A stretch of DNA of 6,668 nt, taken from the NCBI GenBank assembly GCA_039816825.1, contig JBCBXA010000128.1, positions 1-6,668 on the forward strand. The letters run 5' to 3'. Of the stretch, positions 1-5,853 are shown piece by piece. Under the pieces are notes generated by a model, which saw only the letters and a list, made by a program, of their open reading frames with translations, was not told the origin of the DNA and did not search any database. The stretch comes from JBCBXA01 sp039816825 (GTDB taxonomy: Bacteria; Pseudomonadota; Alphaproteobacteria; Rhizobiales; Rhizobiaceae). A program made the translations under genes and the position numbers. How positions within the stretch are numbered: the first letter of the stretch is position 1; each line of letters starts with the position of its first letter.

Positions 1-21
1 TGAATGTCGCTTCCTAGCCAT
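1..21 (-). CDS. Transposase OrfA, first seven codons only (runs off the window)
   Basis: On the minus strand an ATG at 21-19 opens a frame reading MARKRHS up to the window edge. Many IS3-family OrfA proteins, small helix-turn-helix DNA-binding proteins, start with a closely similar basic stretch. A purine-rich AGAGGGGGA at 36-28 ends seven bases before the ATG and is a good ribosome binding site. Seven residues alone cannot prove identity. The case rests on them together with the IS-like terminus at 76 and the disrupted gene next door. If the element is IS3 type, OrfB would follow outside the window and be reached by programmed frameshifting. Confidence 0.55.
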
Positions 22-76
22 GCCAAATCCCCCTCTCGCCGCCAATGTAATGGCCCAGTTCTAGGGGGGAAGGACA
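1..76 (-). mobile_element. Terminal segment of an insertion sequence, probably IS3 family
   Basis: Read on the minus strand, the element appears to begin at base 76 with TGTCCTTCCCCCC, a TG-start, C-rich terminus of the kind seen in many IS3-family elements. After a leader of about 55 bases come a strong ribosome binding site and an ATG. Immediately outside, from base 77, the plus strand continues in frame as an aromatic ammonia-lyase, which fixes the boundary near 76/77. The target duplication would then start at 77 (CCA or CCAT), but the other copy is outside the window. The end sequence, the leader and ORF start, and the abrupt loss of lyase homology are all visible. The family assignment is inference from the end and the first transposase residues; another TG-ended family such as IS21 cannot be excluded. 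Confidence 0.68.
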
Positions 77-1072
77 CCATTGCGCCTCGATACACGCGCG
101 GGCCTCGCGCTGGTCAATGGCACCTCAGTGATGACCGGGATTGCCGCTGTAAACGCGGTGCGGGCGGACGTATTGGTCAATGAACTTCTGTCCAGCGCTG
201 CGGCCTATGCCGACATTATGGGGGTCCGCGTCGAGGCTTATGATGAAGGACTGCAGGCGGTTCGCGGCCATGTGGGTCAGATTGTGGCCGCAGAGGCCTT
301 GCGTAAAAAGCTGTCGGGCAGCGGACGAATTGTTGAGGGCTATATCGCCGAGATACGCGCCAATGACGAAACGCAGGTGCCATTTGTGCAGGATCCCTAC
401 ACGCTGAGGTGTCTGCCGCAGGCCTTTGGTGCCGTTATCGACATGCTGAAAATACACGAGACCGTCGTCGCGCAGGAAATCGACGCGGTGACGGACAATC
501 CCCTTTTCATCGATGAGCCACCATTTGTGCTGCATGGTGGCAATTTTTATGGTCAGCACATCGGCTTTGCCAGCGATGCGTTGATAGCACCCATCGTCAC
601 TCTTGCGCTGATCGCGGAACGACAGATCGCCCGTTTGACCGATCCCATGTTCAACGGTCCACTGCCGCCCTTTCTGCAACCCATGCAGCCTGGAATGAAC
701 AGCGGCTTCATGGGTGCGCAAGTCACCGCTAGCGCTCTTTTGGCGGAGATGCGGTCAGCCGCAGTGCCGGCCTCCATGCAAAGCGTGCCGACCAATGGAA
801 ACAATCAGGATATCAATACGATGGGCACGGTGGCAGCCCGCAAGATTTCAGCGCTTCTGGATGATGCGATGGCCGTTCTGGCCATCCATGCTCTCGCCGT
901 TGCGCAGGCTGTTGATCTGCTGACTGGCGAAGGGGCAGCCGACTTCGCGCCAGCAACGATCGAGTTTGCGAGCCGTGTCCGCACTGTGAGTCCTCCGCTT
1001 AAGGACGATCGGCCTTTATCCCCCGACATTGCCAAAGTGGTTGCCATGTTCGAGCCAGCCCAAACGGAATGA
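77..1072 (+). pseudogene. Aromatic amino acid ammonia-lyase (HAL/PAL/TAL family), C-terminal remnant cut by an insertion sequence
   Basis: Intact members deaminate histidine, phenylalanine or tyrosine (or act as aminomutases) using an MIO cofactor made autocatalytically from an Ala-Ser-Gly triad. Here about 330 residues remain of a usual ~510-540. Numbering from the TTG at 80, visible family motifs are LVNGTSVMTG (11-20, active-site Asn13), QDPYTLR (104-110), TDNPLF (138-143), GGNFYGQ (153-159), PGMNSGFM (204-211), NGNNQDINTMGT (239-250) and a normal C-terminal DDRPLSPDI (309-317). The Asn-Gln-Asp form of the last active-site motif fits PAL/TAL-type lyases or aminomutases better than HutH, which usually has Glu-Asp-His there. 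The MIO triad, the catalytic tyrosine loop and the specificity residues lie in the missing part. The frame is open only from base 65, with a TAG at 62-64, and homology starts right at the insertion boundary. No ribosome binding site supports the TTG at 80 as a start. The fragment should be catalytically dead. Confidence 0.85.
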
Positions 1073-1196
1073 CGCGCATGGACGCGTTGGGCAGTGGACA
1101 TGATTGCGGTCTTGCGTTTGGCGTTCGCGTCTGCCGGACGTTTGGCAGGTGGTACCCGTAGCCCTTTTTCAACCATTGGCCCGCATTTTGGCAGCA

Positions 1197-1214
1197 GCGG
1201 CCATCTATGGCCGC
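1197..1214. repeat. 18-bp inverted repeat upstream of the GDP-mannose enzyme gene
   Basis: GCGGCCAT-CT-ATGGCCGC is an exact inverted repeat with 8-base arms and a 2-base centre, ending 32 bases before the ATG at 1247. Its right-arm sequence GGCCGCAT recurs at 1241-1248, overlapping the start codon. It has no T-tract, so a simple intrinsic terminator for the upstream remnant is unlikely. An operator for a dimeric regulator or an mRNA leader hairpin is possible. The rest of the 1073-1246 spacer shows only a weak CTGCC/GGCAG stem (1131-1148) and no convincing promoter. Confidence 0.5.
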
Positions 1215-1246
1215 ATTGACCGAAACGACTGATCCGAGGCGGCCGC

Positions 1247-3550
1247 ATGAGTGTCCTGGTACATCCGATAATTCTGTGTGGCGGATCAGGCTCTCGGCTT
1301 TGGCCCTTGTCCCGTCAGGATTTTCCAAAACAGTTTGTGTCGGTGAACGGCCAAACGAGCCTTTTTGGCCAGGCTCTGGAGCGGACGCGGGAGAACCCTT
1401 CGGAAAGCCTCTCCTATGCAGAGCCCACGATTGTTGGCAGCGCCGCTTTTGAGGAGCACATAAGAGCTCAGGTCGATGAAGCGGGCGGGCGCGTGCGCCA
1501 GATAATCCTTGAGCCATTTGGCATGGACAGTGCCCCGGCCCTTGCCGTGGCTGTGGCCAGCCTTCTGGAGAAGTCGCCATCAGACATCGCGCTGCTTTTG
1601 ACGTCCGACCACCAGATTGCGCCTTTAAGGGCCTTCCAAAACTGTGTTCGCCAGGCGGTGAATGCCATTGAGGCCCATGGTTGGGTCATGACCTTCGGGA
1701 TCGTGCCAACCCACGCTGAAACTCAGTTTGGATATGTGGAATACATGACCGATGACATGGGCGCGTCCTACCATCCGGTCAGCTGTTTCCACGAAAAGCC
1801 GGATCAGTCCACGGCAGAAGACTATCTTCGCCAAGGCAACTTCATGTGGAACTCGGGCATGTTTGCCTTCCGCATTTCGCATATGGCGGAGCTGCTTGCG
1901 ACCTACGCTCCGAAGACCTGGCAATATGCACAGGCCGCCTGCAGCAATGGCGTAGAGGGGGCTGGAACGCTGCTCCTGGCGTCAGAGGACTTCGCTCAGT
2001 GCGACCGCAAGTCGATCGACTACGCCATCATGGAGCCTCTGTCCTCGCAGGATAAGGTGGGCTTGGGACTTGTCCCGTCTGCTTTTCAGTGGCGTGACCT
2101 GGGCAGTTGGGGGCAGGTTTACGAAGCGGCGCTGAAGCATGACCGCAACGGCAATGTCGTTTCGGGCAATGCTGTGGTCGAGGATGTGGCCAACAGCTAC
2201 ATCACGTCATCCGGTCGGCTGGTCGCGGTATCTGGTTTGGAGAATGTCGTCGTTGTTCAGGAGCCCGACTGTACTCTCGTGACGAGCCGCACACGGGCTG
2301 GCTCCGTCAAGACAATCTACTCCAAGCTGGGAGAATTGGAGCGTCCGGAACTAGCGTCTCCAGCAGCCTTTGACGCGCCGGCTGAATTTTCTGAGTGGCT
2401 CTACAGCGACGCCTATCCCCTTTGGGCGAAAGCTGGTGTCGGCGCCGACGTGGGGGTCTTCGAGCACCTGGATCTGAAGGGAAGTCCTGTTTTTCCCGAG
2501 CATCTGCGCTTCAGGGTTGTGCCAAGACAAATTTACTGCTTCTCGAAGTGGCTGTTGAAGCTGAAGAGGGACGACAGTGAAGACCTCTTGATCTCCGAGT
2601 TGGAAACCAGTCTTCGCACCCTGTTGGACTACATGATCTCGACGGGCTGGCGATCTCAGGGAGGCTGGGTGCATCGATTTGATGCGGCGCGAAAAGTGTC
2701 CGACGACCGGGCGGACACTTATGACCATTGCTTTGTCCTTCTGGCGCTGGCGAGCCTTCACGAGGCGACCCTTTGGCCTGAAGCGCGACAATGGGCAGAT
2801 CGCACTCTAGCTTACATGGATGATGCGCTCGCCGATGTGGCGAGCGGTGGTTACTTTGAAGATGATCTGCGGTCCGTGCCTCGGCGCGCAAACCCGCACA
2901 TGCATTTCCTGGAGGCTATGCTGGCCTGGCACACGGTGACGGGCGAGCAACAGTTTCTGGATCGTGCGGACGTGATCGTCGACATGTTCTATCGACATTT
3001 CTTCGATCCTCAGACCGGCACGGTGAGGGAGTTCTTCGACGAAAGCTGGGCCGTAGTCCTGGAGGGGAAAGGGGCGCTGGCCGAACCTGGGCACCATTAT
3101 GAATGGGGTTGGCTGTTGCTAATGTTTGACAAGTTGCGCCCGGACCCGAAGCATTTTAGGCACGCTTTGTCGCTTTACACGTTTGCCCGGGCATATGGGC
3201 ATAATCTGACCACGGGCGCGGTGCTCGATTTTGTGCCTGCTGATGCTGGCACGGGCGATGATGCGCCAGCAGCAGCAAATTCCTGCCGCTGCTGGCCCGT
3301 CACCGAAGCGATCAAAATTACGGGCGAACTGGACCGTCGCGGCATAACCGGCGCAGGTGCCTTTCGGAATGAGATGTGTAACGTCCTGCTCAGTCGCTAT
3401 CTTGGCGGTCCGGCCAACATGCAGCGCAGTGGCTCCCGTCCGGCGCGGGGCTCATGGATCGATGCAATCAACGAACTGGGGCGCCCCCTGCACACCAAAG
3501 CGCCCGCAAGCACGTTTTATCACATCGTTTGCGCGGTCGAGAACCTATAG
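1247..3550 (+). CDS. Bifunctional mannose-1-phosphate guanylyltransferase / AGE-family mannose-6-phosphate isomerase fusion
   Basis: The N-terminal half (about 1-365) is a GDP-mannose pyrophosphorylase making GDP-mannose from mannose-1-phosphate and GTP. It shows GGSGSRLWPLSRxxFPKQF (12-30), DH at 121-122, FGYVEY (161-166), HEKPD (182-186), WNSGMF (201-206), SIDYAIME (256-263) and WRDLGSW (282-288), followed by the strand-rich segment usual before the C-terminal domain. Classical AlgA/ManC/XanB enzymes then carry a cupin phosphomannose isomerase. Here residues ~375-767 are instead an N-acylglucosamine 2-epimerase-type (alpha/alpha)6 domain: YDHCFVLLALA (492-502), NPHMHFLEA (549-557), EPGHHYEWGW (613-622), WPVTEA (683-688) and PASTFYHI (753-760). 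His617 (with His616) and His759 are the likely catalytic histidines. AGE proteins act as mannose-6-phosphate isomerases in several alphaproteobacteria, so that role is inferred. A phosphomannomutase must come from elsewhere. The product is cytoplasmic and should feed capsule, LPS or exopolysaccharide. A GAGG at 1236-1239 supports the ATG. A longer overlapping frame from the ATG at 1207 is not this protein. Confidence 0.92.
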   Translation: MSVLVHPIILCGGSGSRLWPLSRQDFPKQFVSVNGQTSLFGQALERTRENPSESLSYAEPTIVGSAAFEEHIRAQVDEAGGRVRQIILEPFGMDSAPALAVAVASLLEKSPSDIALLLTSDHQIAPLRAFQNCVRQAVNAIEAHGWVMTFGIVPTHAETQFGYVEYMTDDMGASYHPVSCFHEKPDQSTAEDYLRQGNFMWNSGMFAFRISHMAELLATYAPKTWQYAQAACSNGVEGAGTLLLASEDFAQCDRKSIDYAIMEPLSSQDKVGLGLVPSAFQWRDLGSWGQVYEAALKHDRNGNVVSGNAVVEDVANSYITSSGRLVAVSGLENVVVVQEPDCTLVTSRTRAGSVKTIYSKLGELERPELASPAAFDAPAEFSEWLYSDAYPLWAKAGVGADVGVFEHLDLKGSPVFPEHLRFRVVPRQIYCFSKWLLKLKRDDSEDLLISELETSLRTLLDYMISTGWRSQGGWVHRFDAARKVSDDRADTYDHCFVLLALASLHEATLWPEARQWADRTLAYMDDALADVASGGYFEDDLRSVPRRANPHMHFLEAMLAWHTVTGEQQFLDRADVIVDMFYRHFFDPQTGTVREFFDESWAVVLEGKGALAEPGHHYEWGWLLLMFDKLRPDPKHFRHALSLYTFARAYGHNLTTGAVLDFVPADAGTGDDAPAAANSCRCWPVTEAIKITGELDRRGITGAGAFRNEMCNVLLSRYLGGPANMQRSGSRPARGSWIDAINELGRPLHTKAPASTFYHIVCAVENL

Positions 3551-3582
3551 GGAGGCCAGTGGAGCCAAGCGCGCTGCGTATA

Positions 3583-3600
3583 GCTAGAGAGCTCCCTAGC
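3583..3600. repeat. Near-perfect 18-bp palindrome at the convergent gene junction
   Basis: GCTAGAGAGCTCCCTAGC is self-complementary except for one A/C mismatch pair and overlaps the stop codon (3596-3598) of the minus-strand DUF2793 gene. It lies in the 45-base gap between two converging genes, where a bidirectional terminator would be expected. No run of T follows on either strand and the hairpin is short, so a terminator role is only a possibility. Confidence 0.35.
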
Positions 3601-4657
3601 CGATCAGTGTGCCGCTCCACATGGAGTCGCTCACCATTGAGTGACTGCCGGAAATGTGACCGCCCTGTACCGTGATGATGTCGCCGGTCTGAAGCAGCAG
3701 GTGCGATGAAATGCTCATGGAATGGTAGTTCGTACTGTGGGCATTGCCGTCAATGACATGGCCCAGGCTGAAATTCTCGTGGTCGCCATTCTTCTCCAGA
3801 TACAGACGGACATATCCGCCGCTGGGAAGTGTGTCGAAGCGGGCCTGAACGCTGAAGCTGTAGACGCCATCCATGGGAGCCGTGAATTGCGAGTTGGCGG
3901 CATCGTAAGCGGTGCCAGTCTGGTTGACGATGGAGCCGAACGCGAGCTGCCCGCCGCCAGCGGGAACGTTGGTGAAAGTGGACGCTGGTCTTGCGCGGAA
4001 GAATGGTCGTTGGGGTGACACAGGCACGGCGTGCGCCGGATCGATCTGAATGGCTTCCGTCCAATTGGTGCCATCCGGCGATGTTTTGAACGAAAGGGCG
4101 TCGTTGCCCGTCAGCCCGATTTCCGCGTTGCCGGTAAAGCCGGTCTGAAACAGCAGGGACGTGGTGTCCGCTGCGCCCGCACGGTTCATGGCCAGGCGCA
4201 TGTCGTCGCCATCGTGATTCAGCAGAACAGAGTCTGATGAAACGGCAAGGCGCTGCACCGGTGTGGCGCTGCTGTTGATACCCAGCATGGAAGGGCTGGT
4301 GGGTGCCGATTGAGAGCCCACCGGTTGCCAGATGCCATTGTGATAGGCCAACAAGCTGTTCTCGTCCTGAACGAAACAAACCCGTCCATCCTGGGGGAGC
4401 AGGAAAGTCCAGGCGTTATCCTGTCTTGCCGCGACCTTTCCATCTTCGCCAGCCCAGTTGCCCGTCGCGCCCTGGGGAACGATATGCCTTTCCCCATCTT
4501 GCGGGCTCGCCGGTGGCGCGAGGGCAGTTCTGCTCACCACCGACAGTTGCACAATGGCATCAGGGCGCCGGATCGCCTCATTGTGGGTGACGTGTTTCTG
4601 AGCTTGAGCCGCAGCGATATAGGGCAGCGCAAGATTAGGGGTTTCGAACTCGGACAT
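3596..4657 (-). CDS. DUF2793 protein with a C1q-like C-terminal domain; probable phage or gene-transfer-agent type fibre/spike protein
   Basis: The product has 353 residues. Residues 1-112 match my knowledge of DUF2793: TPNLALPYIAAAQAQKHVTHNEA (6-28), DGERHIVP (54-61), GNWAG (66-70) and WTFLLPQDG (83-91). Residues ~130-206 form a serine/threonine-rich segment (RLAVSSD, FQTGFTGNAEIG, SPDGTNWTEAIQID) of the sort often found in such fibres. Residues ~216-353 look like a C1q/TNF-type jelly roll: FRARPAS, FTAPMDGVYSFSVQARF (258-274), LYLEKNG (285-291), LLLQTGDIITVQ (320-331) and a final SGTLIG. There is no signal peptide or membrane segment. DUF2793 occurs in phage-like structural proteins and, as I recall, in the head-spike locus of the Rhodobacter gene transfer agent; a trimeric carbohydrate-binding appendage is inferred. 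No other structural gene is nearby. The ATG at 4657 is chosen over an upstream in-frame ATG (4696) because an ideal AAAGGAG lies six bases before it and family homology begins there. Confidence 0.85.
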   Translation of the reverse strand: MSEFETPNLALPYIAAAQAQKHVTHNEAIRRPDAIVQLSVVSRTALAPPASPQDGERHIVPQGATGNWAGEDGKVAARQDNAWTFLLPQDGRVCFVQDENSLLAYHNGIWQPVGSQSAPTSPSMLGINSSATPVQRLAVSSDSVLLNHDGDDMRLAMNRAGAADTTSLLFQTGFTGNAEIGLTGNDALSFKTSPDGTNWTEAIQIDPAHAVPVSPQRPFFRARPASTFTNVPAGGGQLAFGSIVNQTGTAYDAANSQFTAPMDGVYSFSVQARFDTLPSGGYVRLYLEKNGDHENFSLGHVIDGNAHSTNYHSMSISSHLLLQTGDIITVQGGHISGSHSMVSDSMWSGTLIG

Positions 4658-4663
4658 GGCGTT

Positions 4664-4670
4664 CTCCTTT
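4664..4670 (-). promoter_or_regulatory. Ribosome binding site that sets the DUF2793 start
   Basis: On the minus strand AAAGGAG ends six bases before the ATG at 4657-4655. This is a near-ideal Shine-Dalgarno match and decides the start against the in-frame ATG at 4696, which would add 13 residues not expected for the family. Confidence 0.8.
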
Positions 4671-4717
4671 GACGCCATCTTTATCGTCGGCCGCATCTCG
4701 GGGGATTGAGCGACGAC

Positions 4718-4747
4718 TTATCCGCTTCGAAACCGGGCGGCGTTCAA
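4718..4747 (-). promoter_or_regulatory. Candidate sigma-70-type promoter for the DUF2793 gene
   Basis: On the minus strand TTGAAC (4747-4742) is followed after 18 bases by GGATAA (4723-4718). The -35 box matches four of six consensus bases and the -10 box is poor. It is the best pair I found in the 189-base divergent spacer between this gene and the Rrf2 regulator, and it should be treated as a weak candidate. Confidence 0.25.
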
Positions 4748-4806
4748 CTGTACTGACGGCAAGAGCAAGCCCACCGAAGCTGGGCGAAACCACTATGGAA
4801 GTGTTC

Positions 4807-4822
4807 CAAATCTTGAAATTTG
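4807..4822. promoter_or_regulatory. AT-rich dyad, possible autoregulatory operator of the Rrf2 regulator
   Basis: CAAAT-N6-ATTTG is an exact inverted repeat ending 24 bases before the regulator's ATG at 4847. Rrf2 regulators bind AT-rich inverted repeats as dimers and often repress themselves. The dyad does not fit TGA-N9-TCA, and I found no such box in this spacer, so its link to this regulator is only positional. Confidence 0.3.
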
Positions 4823-4846
4823 CATGAGTGTGGTGCAGCAAAAGGC

Positions 4847-5320
4847 ATGCAACTCACGAAACAGACAAATCACGCGCTTCGAATTCTCATGTTCTGCGCG
4901 TCTCGCGACAGGCCCGTGCGCATGAGGGAGGTCGCCTCTTTCTACGGTCTGTCCGAGCAGTTTCTGCACAAGACGCTCAATCTGGTTGTGTCCGCTGGGT
5001 ATGTTGAAACCATTCGGGGCCGAAACGGTGGCCTTAGACTTGCTGTGCCTGCGGCGGACATCCGCGTGGGTGATGTGGTGCGAGCAGTGGAAGATCGCTT
5101 TGAGCTGGCCGAATGTTTCACGGAAGGCAGCACTTGTCCGCTCGAGCAGGCCTGCAATCTGAGCGCCGCTTTCCGCCGCGCCCTTCAGGCCTTCTTTGAC
5201 GTTCTGAACGACTACACCGTGGCCGATCTGGTCGACAACAAAGCCAGCATCAACGTTCTGAGTGAGCTTGAAGCGATGATGAGCATTCCGCTGGATCAGG
5301 CAGTGGCACCCGCTCGGTGA
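4847..5320 (+). CDS. Rrf2-family iron-sulfur regulator, RirA/NsrR-like
   Basis: The product is a 157-residue cytoplasmic DNA-binding protein. The N-terminal MQLTKQTNHALRILMFCA (1-18) and the winged helix-turn-helix with wing RGRNGGLRL (57-65) are typical of Rrf2 proteins. Three cysteines at 90, 97 and 103 (C-X6-C-X5-C) are placed to bind an Fe-S cluster, and the following NLSAAFRRALQAFFDVLNDY (104-123) looks very like the dimerisation helix of rhizobial RirA. RirA represses iron-uptake genes when iron is sufficient; NsrR, its relative, senses nitric oxide. Sequence alone does not separate them cleanly, but the nearby haem-degradation gene and two TGA-N9-TCA dyads favour RirA. The ATG at 4847 gives the family start. 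Its ribosome binding site is poor (AAAAGG ends only one base before it), so translation may be weak. An upstream in-frame TTG at 4820 adds nine residues without family similarity. The gene diverges from the DUF2793 gene and converges with the receiver-like gene. Confidence 0.87.
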   Translation: MQLTKQTNHALRILMFCASRDRPVRMREVASFYGLSEQFLHKTLNLVVSAGYVETIRGRNGGLRLAVPAADIRVGDVVRAVEDRFELAECFTEGSTCPLEQACNLSAAFRRALQAFFDVLNDYTVADLVDNKASINVLSELEAMMSIPLDQAVAPAR

Positions 5321-5393
5321 ACCTGCCGGGCTTAGGCCCACCGCCAAGATGTATCCCGGTTGGTTGTGAGCCAAAACCAGACCTGCGACCCGG

Positions 5394-5822
5394 TTACGCA
5401 TGAATGCGCGCTGGTCGAAGTGGGGCGGATGCCATCGGTTTTGTGACAGATTGACGGCGCTTTAGGGTGTGCAGATGAATGGCCGCTCGCTCAAAGTCCG
5501 GCACACAGGGCAAGGTGTGGTCCCCAAGCGCTGCGGTCCCGGTGGACGCCTTCTGGTCTCGGAGCAGGACCGTTTGCTTGAGTGGCAAGTGGATCGCCAG
5601 AACCCGGTTGATGGACCGTCTGTTAACGCCCGCCAGCGAGGAAGTTGAGAGGACCACCCCGTCAAACCGGAAGCTCCGAAGGGTGCTGACGGCATCGCGG
5701 AAGCTCGTTGCAGACGCCAGGCCGTAAGAACTGCCGAAAACCTTCCCCAATTCCAGGTCCAGCCGATCCCGGCGTTCCAGGCTGCTGTCGAGCAAGAAGA
5801 CGTTGAATGAGTGCCCGCTCAT
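5394..5822 (-). CDS. Small receiver-like protein lacking the phospho-acceptor aspartate; function unknown
   Basis: The product has 142 residues and I do not recognise a specific family. Residues 6-87 have a rhythm resembling a CheY-type receiver: a hydrophobic strand ending in an acid (FNVFLLD, 6-12), a charged helix (15-28), an alanine-rich segment (YGLASATSFRDAVSTLRS, 33-50), then FDGVVLSTSSLAG (53-65) and TVLLRD (84-89). At the usual phospho-acceptor position after FDGVVL there is Ser59 instead of Asp. Only one acid (Asp12) is in the first-strand pocket, and the conserved Lys-Pro is not apparent, so it should not be phosphorylated in the standard way. The tail from 121 is basic and probably disordered. 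There is no signal peptide or membrane helix. GGGAGA at 5833-5828 lies five bases before the ATG, a sound ribosome binding site. The gene starts 43 bases after the haem monooxygenase stop, with a possible iron operator between them. The receiver comparison is by eye and tentative. Confidence 0.62.
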   Translation of the reverse strand: MSGHSFNVFLLDSSLERRDRLDLELGKVFGSSYGLASATSFRDAVSTLRSFRFDGVVLSTSSLAGVNRRSINRVLAIHLPLKQTVLLRDQKASTGTAALGDHTLPCVPDFERAAIHLHTLKRRQSVTKPMASAPLRPARIHA

Positions 5823-5853
5823 AGAGGTCTCCCGTCGTTCGACTTATAGGCCA

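Noticed and set aside
125..721. A 198-codon minus-strand frame opposite the lyase remnant
   Set aside because: It is a high-GC antisense shadow of a sequence with clear family motifs on the plus strand, and it has no family resemblance of its own.
80..1072. Calling the lyase frame from TTG at 80 as an intact small enzyme
   Set aside because: There is no ribosome binding site, about 190 N-terminal residues including the MIO triad are missing, and homology starts at the insertion boundary. A remnant is the better reading.
1131..1168. CTGCC/GGCAG stem followed by a CTTTTT run as a terminator after the lyase remnant
   Set aside because: The stem is five pairs with an eight-base loop, and the T-run is about 15 bases too far downstream.
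1207..1452. An 81-codon plus-strand frame beginning inside the inverted repeat
   Set aside because: It overlaps the guanylyltransferase start in another frame and has no recognisable domain or credible ribosome binding site.
3750..4379. A 209-codon minus-strand frame inside the DUF2793 gene
   Set aside because: It is an alternative frame of a well-supported gene, with an arginine-rich composition typical of shifted high-GC frames.
5321..5393. Terminator between the converging Rrf2 and receiver-like genes (GGGC-TTAG-GCCC and other short stems)
   Set aside because: Stems are only four to five pairs and no T-tract follows, so no intrinsic terminator can be supported.
4793..5401. A 202-codon minus-strand frame opposite the Rrf2 gene, whose first residues (LVLAHNQPG) faintly recall the RadC HNHPSG motif
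   Set aside because: It lacks the conserved second His and following Asp of RadC, most of it is the antisense of a clear Rrf2 gene, and no ribosome binding site supports it.
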